Source: Ectobius pallidus | Lineage: Eukaryota > Arthropoda > Insecta > Blattodea > Ectobiidae | DNA: 64,000 nt | Reading direction: 5' to 3' | NCBI GenBank assembly: GCA_964059195.1 | Contig: CAXKWD010000005.1 | Location: forward strand, 141,385,686 to 141,449,685 | In this document: piece by piece, positions 13,801-20,622 of the stretch | Position numbering within the stretch: the first letter of the stretch is position 1 | Layout: each line of letters begins with the position of its first letter | Program-made: the position numbers and the translations under genes | The notes under the pieces: model-generated | The model's input: only the letters and a program-made list of their open reading frames with translations | The model's database searches: none | Told to the model about the DNA's origin: nothing

Positions 13801-16118
13801 TGTCTGCACCGCTCAGCATTTGCATCAAAGAAGAATGACGTGCAGTGATCCGATTTTTTGTTGTCTGAAGTATACCAGTAGCCGAAATTCACTGAAGATT
13901 ATCCGCACAATATGGGGGCAATGTTTTACCATGGCGAAGTATGTACGAATGGATTGAAAAGTTCAAAAATGGTCGGACAAGTGTGAAGGACGAGGAAACA
14001 ACAGGATGCCCATCCACATCCACTAGTAATGCCAACATTGAGCAAGTGTGTATCATGATTTAGACAAACCAAAGAGTGACTGTCGATGAAATGGCAAACC
14101 ATATGCAAATTAGCCACAGACCAAGAACTGAAGGAAGCGGTGCAGAACTTGCTACTCAATTGAAAAACTTTTTTTCTGAGGGCATCAGGAAGCTTGTACA
14201 ACGATGGATCAAGTGCATTGAGAAGCAAGGGGACTATGTCAAAAAATGAGGTGATTGAAAGTTTTGTATTGTTGTTGCAATAAATTTAAAAAAAGAGTGT
14301 GGATATTTATTGACTTACTATCGTATAACAACCAAAATTAGAGCAAATATCATACAGTTCAAATATACTTTTAAAACTACAATGGAACTTCAACTATCTG
14401 GATCTCTCTGAGGCCATATCCAAGTGGTTTTTGGAGGAGCAAAGCATTGGGAAACCCCCTTTCAGGTCCAATTATTTGCAAAAAAAGCAAAACTTTTAGC
14501 TGACAAAATTGACAGTTTGTCAGTAAACCATTATGTTCAAGATGTGACACTTTATGTAAGTACAGTACTGTACAATTTATTCCTTCTTTTAAATAAATGA
14601 CCTTTTCTCATGATTTATCCAATAATCCAGGTATTTTAATTATATGGATTGGGTCCGGCGAGGGTTGCCGTATGTCCTGATTTTAGTTTCAAGAAAGATG
14701 TCCTGCCTGAATTTTTAATTTGTAGCAAACATCCTGAATTTATTTTAGTATTAATGAAAAATAATAAATAATATGCTCCTCACATTGCAGAAAGATCTTG
14801 TAATCTTTTATGTGCTAACCACAGAGTTTGTAAACCTGCTACCTAAGTTGCAAGTGAATCAAACCAGAATTGAAAGATATCGAAGGCTGTGACACTAGAC
14901 CTACCAGTTTGTTTATTCTTTTGATTCCTTGTTACAGTCTTCCCATTCTTCACTTTGTTTGCAGTGTTGATGACTGTGTTCATTGTGCTTTCTATTTTGC
15001 TTGTTCATTTCATCATTTCAGACTCATTGTGCTTTCTATTTTGCTTGTTCATTTCATCATTTCAGACTCAGAATGAGTAAATATGGATGTTTGCTGATTC
15101 AGATAGGTTTATATTTTATGAATTAATCAAGATGGCATAAAAAAGGCTTTCAACTTGGGATCAAAAAAGTAGTCATACAAAATGTCCTCAATTTTTGTAT
15201 TTGTGGTATGGCAACCCTTAGGTCCGATTCCCAATTAATCCAGATAATTGGAGTTTTATTTATGAAGTATATTATTCTAGAATTCTCAATGTTTTAAATA
15301 AGAAGCTTCAAATCGAACATTTGCTGGTTCACAGATTTCTTTGGGTAAATCATAAGAATCATTAAATTCACCTGTTTTTACCCCCTCCCCCCCCCCCCCC
15401 CCCCATGGTATATAAACTTACGAAAAAATCATTTAATAATTAACTGGCACCTTAGCACAATTTCACTGACAATGAAAAGCAAAATGAGCATTGTTTGGCC
15501 ATGATCAGGGCTAGGTAATTTGAAGATTGCTTTTATCATTTGCCCTTTTTTAATATTCGTGTCAGGGGAGATCGTTGGAGACTGTTTTATACTCTTGGCA
15601 GAGATCAATGGAAATTATGGAAAATATAATTATTTTTGAATTGTTATTAACTCGATATGAATAGTACATTTCAGTACAACAACATAAATTCACATTGAGT
15701 AAAACATAGTAACGACTCTTCAATTTATATTTGTAAAATAAATGTTTACTTTTAAAGGGAATATTTTTAGAGTTTTATTTTATTTTTAGTATCATAACAC
15801 TTAAAAATGTAAATCTCAGCTTTTGGAAATTTGGAGATGGATTTGTTTTTCTAAACAATTATTTGTAGGCAGCTACGAATAAAATTACTTACTAGCATGA
15901 TCCAGTGCTTCAGCTCGACTCTTATATTCAGATGCTTTATTCCTCCATGATTCCTGATTTGTAGTATTCTCAGTCCCTGATGCAGCCAAATCAAGAAACC
16001 TTGCAGCTTCTCGATAGTAAAAAGCAGCTACTTCATGCTGGCCTTCACGATCAAAATGTATGGCACGAGTTGAGGATGTCAGAGCATCCTCCACCAGACC
16101 CTGTATGTTCCAGCTCAT
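1649..16118 (-). CDS. CAPN7: calpain-7 (partial gene: first five coding exons)
   Basis: Minus-strand gene. Coding exons in order are 16118-15893, 13560-13198, 9966-9656, 4065-3933 and 1839-1649. Phases join exactly and every junction is GT-AG, giving 408 residues. Residues about 5-75 and 86-155 form two MIT-type helical repeats, as in calpain-7, which uses them to bind ESCRT-III tails. The CysPc protease domain follows, with the catalytic Cys near residue 305 in VVSDCSF; the fragment ends at GYDFPGSNS. From family knowledge the whole protein is about 800 residues, so the His and Asn of the triad and the C-terminal domains lie beyond the left edge. The start ATG begins [21 protein letters not shown] acceptor 11 nt upstream of the ATG suggests a further 5' UTR exon that I could not place. 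Introns are loaded with mobile elements, including an antisense LINE. Identification rests on strong, colinear similarity to the remembered family. Confidence 0.95.
1840..2849. other. calpain-7 intron 4, non-coding
   Basis: AT-rich intronic sequence with a poly-A run near 2247-2267 and several copies of a short AATATGCTC-like motif at 2090-2150. I see no gene or clear element ends. Confidence 0.5.
2850..3675. repeat. inverted-terminal-repeat element, 826 bp, copy 1
   Basis: Bounded by ACTTCCTCTGCCC (2850-2862) and its exact complement GGGCAGAGGAAGT (3663-3675). The left end also holds a short palindrome: the terminal motif recurs inverted at about 2882-2892 around CCATAGGTACTATAGG. A diverged second copy lies at about 50132-50835. 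Open frames inside are short and not transposase-like, and contain a (GT)n stretch near 2990-3020. I see no clear target duplication, so the superfamily is unassigned. Confidence 0.6.
3933..4065 (-). CDS. CAPN7: calpain-7 coding exon 4 (catalytic cysteine)
   Basis: 133 nt between a TTGTTGCAG acceptor (AG at 4067-4066) and a GTATGA donor (3932 downward). It encodes [18 protein letters not shown] and continues to YNPF plus one base. Cys in SDCSF is the predicted nucleophile. The phase joins exon 5 as Gly-Lys-Tyr-Met, as expected for the family. Confidence 0.94.
4122..4873. mobile_element. hAT-type MITE with perfect 8-bp target duplication
   Basis: A 752-bp element flanked by the 8-bp direct repeat GTACTAAC (4114-4121 and 4874-4881). 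Ends are TAGGGATGGGTC and GACCCATCCGTA, an inverted pair with one mismatch. Subterminal regions carry many GTATCGA/TCGATAC motifs in both orientations, plausible transposase-binding repeats. It is non-coding and sits in calpain-7 intron 3. Confidence 0.85.
5054..5712. mobile_element. TA-flanked MITE with GGACCATAAGA-type ends
   Basis: About 659 bp. The left end CCATATTTTACGGACC and inverted right end (complement CTGTATTTTACAGAC) are flanked by TA (5052-5053 and 5713-5714). Near the right end the subterminal motif (ATAAGACGC) appears twice, near 5672 and 5690. TA duplication fits a Tc1/mariner-mobilised element. No transposase is seen. It lies in calpain-7 intron 3. Confidence 0.65.
5940..8669 (+). 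mobile_element. 5'-truncated non-LTR retrotransposon (LINE C)
   Basis: Sequence runs from a truncated endonuclease through reverse transcriptase to a 3' UTR (8225-8640) and ends in a (TAAA)n tail at about 8644-8668. It is inserted antisense in calpain-7 intron 3. Jockey/CR1-like affiliation is suggested by the RT motifs and the short C-terminal tail; a tree would be needed to settle the clade. The exact 5' boundary is uncertain. Confidence 0.85.
5974..8224 (+). pseudogene. LINE C endonuclease-reverse transcriptase, one frameshift
   Basis: The first frame (5974-6357) starts at the end of an endonuclease domain (DISDHNILL, the SDH active-site region). The second frame (6425-8224, beginning within the linker) carries the whole reverse transcriptase: NYRPISILP, motif [11 protein letters not shown], motif [16 protein letters not shown], and motif C FADD. 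The two frames differ by one register, and the switch lies at the poly-A run near 6320-6332, so a single indel explains the break. No other stop interrupts the RT. The element is dead because of 5' truncation and the frameshift, but it is little decayed. It would supply target-primed reverse transcription if intact. Confidence 0.9.
8808..9252. mobile_element. piggyBac-like MITE, TTAA-flanked
   Basis: 445 bp between two TTAA sites (8804-8807 and 9253-9256). The left end CCCTTTCACTGCTAGC matches the inverted right end (complement CTCTTTTACCACTACAGC). TTAA duplication and CCCTTT-like termini are piggyBac hallmarks. There is no coding sequence. It lies in calpain-7 intron 3. Confidence 0.65.
9380..9480 (-). 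repeat. tRNA-derived SINE-like repeat, truncated
   Basis: Minus-strand copy of the family described at 29725. It holds the conserved tail (TTCTGTTGAACATTACATGA), the AATTCCTCTGACA block and a B box (complement of GGATTTGAACCCG). The A-box half is missing. Confidence 0.7.
9656..9966 (-). CDS. CAPN7: calpain-7 coding exon 3 (linker and start of protease domain)
   Basis: 311 nt between a TATTTCAG acceptor (AG at 9968-9967) and a GTGAGT donor (9655 downward). It completes codon 197 and adds 103 residues ending FSIKQT, immediately before the catalytic segment. The block with [13 protein letters not shown] and [15 protein letters not shown] sequence is characteristic of calpain-7 rather than of classical calpains. 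Confidence 0.93.
9967..11673. other. calpain-7 intron 2, left part
   Basis: Non-coding. A stretch ending near 11015 (TGAATAAAGAATTGAACTGA) looks like the 3' end of an old LINE, but no coding part is visible. Nothing else is supportable. Confidence 0.4.
11674..11789. repeat. compact inverted repeat / hairpin, 116 bp
   Basis: Arms of about 47 nt (AGAAGGAAACCAGAAGTAAA and onward; complement at 11743-11789) separated by a loop of roughly 22 nt. Arms match at most positions, so the transcript of either strand could fold into a long hairpin. It lies in calpain-7 intron 2. It is probably a small MITE; I see no clear TSD. Confidence 0.65.
12541..13172 (-). mobile_element. mariner remnant rearranged as a long inverted repeat
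   Basis: TA-flanked (12539-12540 and 13173-13174). Arms 12542-12749 and 12967-13172 are near-identical complements of about 206 bp, starting TTCTGGCAACTATTTTATTT. The centre encodes, on the minus strand in two registers, pieces of a mariner transposase: [16 protein letters not shown] and [15 protein letters not shown] followed by [14 protein letters not shown]. The second aspartate region (HDNARPHTA-type) is recognisable but frameshifted. It is dead. It lies in calpain-7 intron 2, ending 25 bp from the exon 2 splice donor. Confidence 0.75.
13198..13560 (-). CDS. CAPN7: calpain-7 coding exon 2 (second MIT domain and linker)
   Basis: 363 nt between a TATTTGCAG acceptor (AG at 13562-13561) and a GTATGC donor (13197 downward). 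It completes codon 76 (AGA, Arg), adds 120 residues and one base. The second MIT repeat centres on [20 protein letters not shown], followed by a Gln/Ser/Thr-rich linker. A palindromic mariner remnant ends only 25 bp beyond its donor end. Confidence 0.93.
13878..14249 (+). pseudogene. mariner (Mos1-like) transposase relic with internal deletion
   Basis: One plus-strand register reads through an N-terminal helix-turn-helix region ([33 protein letters not shown]) and then jumps to the transposase C-terminus ([26 protein letters not shown], stop at 14247-14249). Two in-frame stops (after AEIH and after IMI) and loss of the entire catalytic core show a long-dead, internally deleted copy. It lies in calpain-7 intron 1, antisense to the gene. 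Confidence 0.85.
14380..15262. mobile_element. pogo-like MITE interrupted by a hAT element
   Basis: The left end CAATGGAACTTCAACTATCT (after a TA) pairs with an inverted right end containing AATTATCTGG/CCAGATAATT (15240-15262). The two halves are separated by the hAT insertion 14660-15220. Without the insert the element is about 320 bp. Ends are diverged, so the exact boundaries are approximate. Confidence 0.55.
14660..15220. mobile_element. hAT-type MITE nested in a pogo-like element
   Basis: 561 bp. The ends GAGGGTTGCCGTATG and inverted GGTATGGCAACCCTTA are flanked by near-identical 8-mers, GGTCCGGC (14652-14659) and GGTCCGAT (15221-15228), 6 of 8 matching. The interior contains a direct tandem duplication of about 44 bp (TTGTGCTTTCTATTTTGCTT unit, about 14985-15070). 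It is non-coding. Confidence 0.65.
15381..15404. repeat. homopolymeric C tract
   Basis: A run of C bases broken by a single T, in calpain-7 intron 1. It is low-complexity and prone to assembly length error. Confidence 0.9.
15893..16118 (-). CDS. CAPN7: calpain-7 coding exon 1 (first MIT domain)
   Basis: 226 nt, from ATG at 16118 to a GTAAGT donor at 15892-15887. It encodes residues 1-75 plus one base of codon 76. The motif [15 protein letters not shown] is a typical MIT helix pattern. The acceptor just upstream (AG at 16131-16130) means the exon begins at about 16129 with 11 nt of 5' UTR. Confidence 0.93.
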
Positions 16119-16129
16119 CTCTTTTCAAT

Positions 16130-18287
16130 CTGTACAAAAATAGGATCAGGAGATAAATATTAAATGTTGCAATAAAATTATATACGGCAGTTTATTAGGT
16201 ACTTGTATTGCACCTGGTTGACGAATTCAACATGTGAGTTTTGTCTTATTGTCAACATACCAATGAAAACTTTGCAGTTGATTTTGCACCGAAAATATTG
16301 AACACTTCTTTTACTAAAAATTGAGGACATGTAGGGATATACTGAGACAACAACAGAAGCTGCTTAAGATGAAACCATGACTCCCCTAGATGGATTTTTG
16401 TTTTTAGCCCTATTCTCATTTCAAAATCCTTCAAACAAAACAACATAGATCAGAGGTTACGAATTACTTTGAAGTTGTGGACATAACTTTTTACTTTTCA
16501 AGCAAGCAATGGACCATTCCCATTTAAATTTTTGTATCTAAGTTACATAGAATTAGGAGTCAAGAGATAAATATATCCAATTTCCCTGGGAGAAAAGAGA
16601 AGGCTTACATCAAATTTCAGTGCCAAAAGATAATGCAGGAACTCATAACAATCACTTTATGAGTGCGCCGCATGAACACTACAGTAATCTTTATTTTAGC
16701 CTATGTGAATATACCAGTTAGATATACCATGAGATTGGTAATATTTTGTGGAACAAAAGACAAATATACAAAAATCAACAAACAACAAAGTTCAAAAGCA
16801 ATATCCTAGCACAATATTCCAGTCATACAGCAGATTGCATGGTCAGTTGTACTGATGATAGTGAAATGTTGTCCGTTGTACTGATGATGGTGAAATGTTG
16901 TCTGTAGCTGTAGTACGGATCCTCATGCAATATCAGTCTTAAAATAACTCCCATGATCACTATTGTAAGATGGCAAAATTTAGGTCAGTAGAACAGCAAT
17001 TAACACCATCTCCGAGCAGAGAAAATCTATTCGAAACTGTATGGACTGGAGATATGGACTATGAAACAAAATGCCTCATATAACAAATAACAAAACATAT
17101 AACAAAAACCAGGTCACTCAGGTTGATGAAGGAGAAAAAGTCAATACAACATAACTGAGTAGAAATAAGTTAAGATTGTCAGAAAGTACAAGTAGACCTA
17201 TGTATAAATTCACCTAGGCCTACTTACAACTTAAAAAGTTAAAATGTACCAAAAGAAGGATGCTAAACTGGTTAAGACTAGCTGTCAATGCGGAAGTCTG
17301 AGAAATAACAACTGGGTTTAGTTTTCCTTCATTACGATTTACGAACTCTGCACACTTTTACCCCACACTACACACCAACTTTAGATTCTATGTCAGTGGC
17401 AGTTAGGTTAGGAATAGTGATATTTAGTGTTAGAGACATGTAGAGCTAGGTTTATTGCAGTAAGGTTGGGAGGGACGACGGTTAGGGTTATTGATATTAG
17501 TGTTAGTGACATGTAACTTAGCGCCAGGTTTGGTTAGGAACTATGATGTTAGTGTTGATAGCCACAGAGTTTACAATCTCACAATCTCAGCTTTGTTTAT
17601 GGATCACCAGACCCATGCGCAACTCTGCCAGTCGTAATTTTTCCCTTTCAACAGCCATTTTCTGTTCAGAGACTGTCATTTAAAGGTTAGAAAAATGGGC
17701 ATCTTCATTTTCATTTTCCCGGTGTTTCGAACGCTTTCCAGAAAAACTAAACTACTATATGGATTGTGAAGAACACAACAAGCTAAAAATCACGCATTTC
17801 AACTTCTTTCCTGTGAATAAACATAGTGCGTAATGAATGAAACCATCCCCAAATAACCAAAAGGAATTTGCAGTCCCAAATTTGTATGTCTGCTCTAAAC
17901 CTTTTTTTTTTTTTTTCTAAAAAAATTAGATATGATGATCGTTCAACAACCTCCGAGACTCAAACAATCAAACTATGTATCCATCATTTTTTTTTAATAT
18001 TTCACATTAAAATTTTGACAGGGCTAAGGGCAAAAGAAAAAAGCTGCACATTACGAATCGCCGTAGGAAATTACTAGGTAGTATTTATTACACAGAATTA
18101 AGCCTACGTTACCTTATTGCTGAATTGATAATCACAATGGACTCTCCCACATATCATTGTCCGAAAGACTGTAAATACTGTTAATCACTCTGCTTTATGT
18201 CAATACGTTCGACGTGTGTACTTATAGCTAACATAACCTCTTTCTTGACTGGCAGTGATGACAACATTTCGAGTCCAAAATTTAGGG
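16130..18287. other. region upstream of calpain-7 start; no gene seen
   Basis: Probably holds the calpain-7 5' UTR exon(s) and promoter, but I cannot place either. A poly-T run lies at about 17900-17917. I see no protein domain in any frame. Confidence 0.4.
17381..17580. repeat. degenerate tandem repeat around GTTAGTGACATGTA
   Basis: Three imperfect units of roughly 65-75 bp share GGTTAGG, a TGATATTAGTGTTAG-like string and GACATGTA. It lies upstream of calpain-7. The function is unknown; the units are too diverged to date. Confidence 0.5.
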
Positions 18288-18295
18288 TCTTTGGT

Positions 18296-18471
18296 CAGTG
18301 GCGGACGCAGAATTTTTTTTCGGGGGGGGGGTTTGAATAGGTAGAAAGAATACTAACAAAAATTAATTAACTTACATATATAATTAGTTTATAAAACTGG
18401 CCACTTATAGCCTTTTTTTTTCAAATTTCGGGGGATATAACCCCCCTATCCCCCCTCTGCGTCCGTCACTG
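18296..18471 (+). mobile_element. short hAT MITE (family CAGTGGCGGACGCAG), copy 1
   Basis: 176 bp with termini CAGTGGCGGACGCAG and CTGCGTCCGTCACTG. A perfect 8-bp duplication TCTTTGGT lies on both sides (18288-18295 and 18472-18479). A G-run and a C-run sit just inside the two ends. Other copies lie at 23940 and, reversed, at 34158. Confidence 0.9.
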
Positions 18472-18614
18472 TCTTTGGTATAATTTCACTCAATTTATTC
18501 TTGTCCATTTTGAGTATATTATGCCAATAACACTGAAGGAACTAAGGAAGGAGTAGCAGGGAAAGGCCTTTAACATAATTAAATCCCAATGATCAGTCGT
18601 AAATTTGTATTCAT

Positions 18615-18790
18615 AATATATTTTTTCGGAACATTACATGATAGTATTTGAGGAGAAAAATTCCTCTGATACCGGGATTCGAACCCGTTATCCGTGACCT
18701 TCAGCATTCCGTACCGATGCTCTCCAAACCGAACTACCTAGAGTTCGTAATAACAGCGATAGGTGGAATCTCTCTCTTAATTTTCGACCT
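18615..18790 (-). repeat. tRNA-derived SINE-like repeat
   Basis: Minus-strand copy with the whole pattern: tail motif GGAACATTACATGA, AATTCCTCTGATACCGGGA, a B box (complement of GGGATTCGAACCCG), and an A-box region (complement of CTAGGTAGTTCGG). It ends in the GAATCTCTCTCTTA head seen in other copies. Confidence 0.75.
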
Positions 18791-19094
18791 CACCAAAGAT
18801 CATAAATTGGAAATATTATTGGGGGGGAATTGAATTGTCAGTAGTTATACATAGGAATTAAACATGACGAAAGTTAAATATTGAGGGAGAAGAAAGTACC
18901 TTGCCCCCCCCCCCAAAAAAAGTTAATGCTTATGAAGCTCATTAAGAGACATTTATGCGTTGTATATAGTATTGTGAAAAACACTTAGTGACTTTTGTGA
19001 CTGGGTTTTCCGCTGTAATTGTAAACTACAGTAACATTTAAAATGTATATTTGTACTCGTGAGACCACATATTAGTGTTTCCGCTTATATTATT

Positions 19095-19205
19095 TTATGA
19101 GAAAAATTCCTCTGACACCGGGATTCGAACTCGGAGACAGATTCCATCTGGCGCCGTTAATTGAACTCTGGCTAGCTCAGCTGGGAAAGCTCCGGCATGG
19201 AAAGA
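19095..19205. repeat. chimeric SINE: minus-strand tail joined to plus-strand head
   Basis: The left half reads AATTCCTCTGACACCGGGA with an inverted B box, as in minus-strand copies. The right half reads GATTCCATCTGGCGCCGTTA and GGCTAGCTCAGCTGGGA, the plus-strand head with an A box. The two halves of the same family are fused in opposite orientation. Confidence 0.65.
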
Positions 19206-19680
19206 CAAAAATCAAACATATAAATGTCCCCCAACTTGGTTCATGAAGGACTTAGAAGAAAAAGAAAAACATTGTAATTCGTAAATAAAAGGAACCTGCC
19301 TTTTTTATAAGCAGCTGATATTCTGTTTTCACTGGTTGTCCTTATTCCCAGATCTGTAGCACTCATGTCCTGAGCAACTAATAAACTTATTTTTAACCTT
19401 ACTAGAAAAATAGTTATTTGTGATACAAGTTTCTAAACTGATTTTTTAAATAAGTTAGTGTGAAGTTAAGAAGTTTCTGTTTACAAAAATGCTTTTTCGA
19501 CTATTTTTTTCACCCATAGGCCTATATGAGTTTTAAAAAGTGTCTTAAGAAAGTATAATTATCATGCACTGTTTTTTTTAGAATGGCAATGAATATTTAA
19601 ATTTACAATAAATTTAATTAAAAATGGAAAGGTTATAAGGTAACGATTTCATGACCATTTGAAACTCTGATCATAAATTG

Positions 19681-19682
<2 letters not shown>

Positions 19683-19711
<29 letters not shown>

Positions 19712-19768
19712 TTTTTTTTATTATTATTTTTTATTTTTTTTTTTTTATTTTTTTTTTTTTTTTTTTTG
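19683..19768. repeat. (TTA)n / poly-T low-complexity tract
   Basis: TTA repeats passing into long T runs. The open frame here that encodes only Tyr and Phe is an artefact of the composition. Confidence 0.9.
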
Positions 19769-19855
19769 CATGGTTCTTAGTCAATGTTACGAAACTGGTT
19801 TTATGTTCAATATTGCCTATTTCTGTTTCCATGCATTTTAATGTGATGTCTAATG

Positions 19856-20259
19856 TAGGGTGTCCATTCGTCCCGTTTTTTGACAAAATGTCCCACTGTC
19901 CCGAAACTTTTATTGGGACACTCAAATGTCCCGCTTTTTTGTGATTGTGATTGGCTAGTGTGTTTCTCGATACAGTAATAAAAGTTACAATAGTGAAGAT
20001 TTTGCTCATTGTCAAAACACACTTTAATGGAGCATAAATGTGCTGACTTTTATGATAAATTTTAGAAAAAACGCACTTCTTGAAAGAATACACAAAAACT
20101 GAAATGTACAATGACAATGAGGCATCTATTTCTGCAGGAAAAATTTAAGAAGTCATTTGGGATAATTTGCCTGCATGAGACAAAGGTAAATTGTAAGTAT
20201 TCCCTAAATTTTGTGAATTAAATTTTTGTCCCTTTTTTATAAACATTATATGGACACTA
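19856..20259 (+). mobile_element. hAT MITE (family TAGGGTGTCCATTC), copy 1
   Basis: 404 bp with termini TAGGGTGTCCATTCGTCCC and inverted TATATGGACACTA, flanked by the perfect 8-bp duplication GTCTAATG (19848-19855 and 20260-20267). The interior is rich in GTCCC/GGGAC. Relatives lie at 32942 (partial) and 41117. Confidence 0.9.
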
Positions 20260-20622
20260 GTCTAATGGGCTTATTATTTTTTACTGATCCATAAAACAAT
20301 AATTAATAAATAATGAATAAGTTTCTTGTTGTAAATGGCAGCCATGTTATTATTGCTATTTAGTGTTACCTCATCCGTGTCAATATATTAATTTCAGATC
20401 CAGCGCAAGTAAATTAGTAAAATCAACGTTTTAACACCGTCAATAGTAGCGGAAAGTAGCGGAATTTTGAAGTCTCAATAGCGGATTTGGTCACACTGAA
20501 TCTGTCGTTGAAGATTGATGTTGGTACTCCTACTGCCTGTTTGTTCGTAATTGGCATTCTTGTTCCTCGTTGTGTTCTTACTTTTAAAACTACGGTGAAG
20601 AGAAGATTTGGTGACGTGTCAA

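Noticed and set aside
17381..17580. Telomeric TTAGG array
   Set aside because: Only two adjacent TTAGG units occur, inside a different degenerate repeat.
19678..19770. A Tyr/Phe-rich membrane peptide
   Set aside because: Encoded by TTA and T runs; pure low complexity.
20608..20622. Upstream start for the 671-residue protein
   Set aside because: The codon at 20608 is TTG; the first ATG in frame is 20623, in good context.
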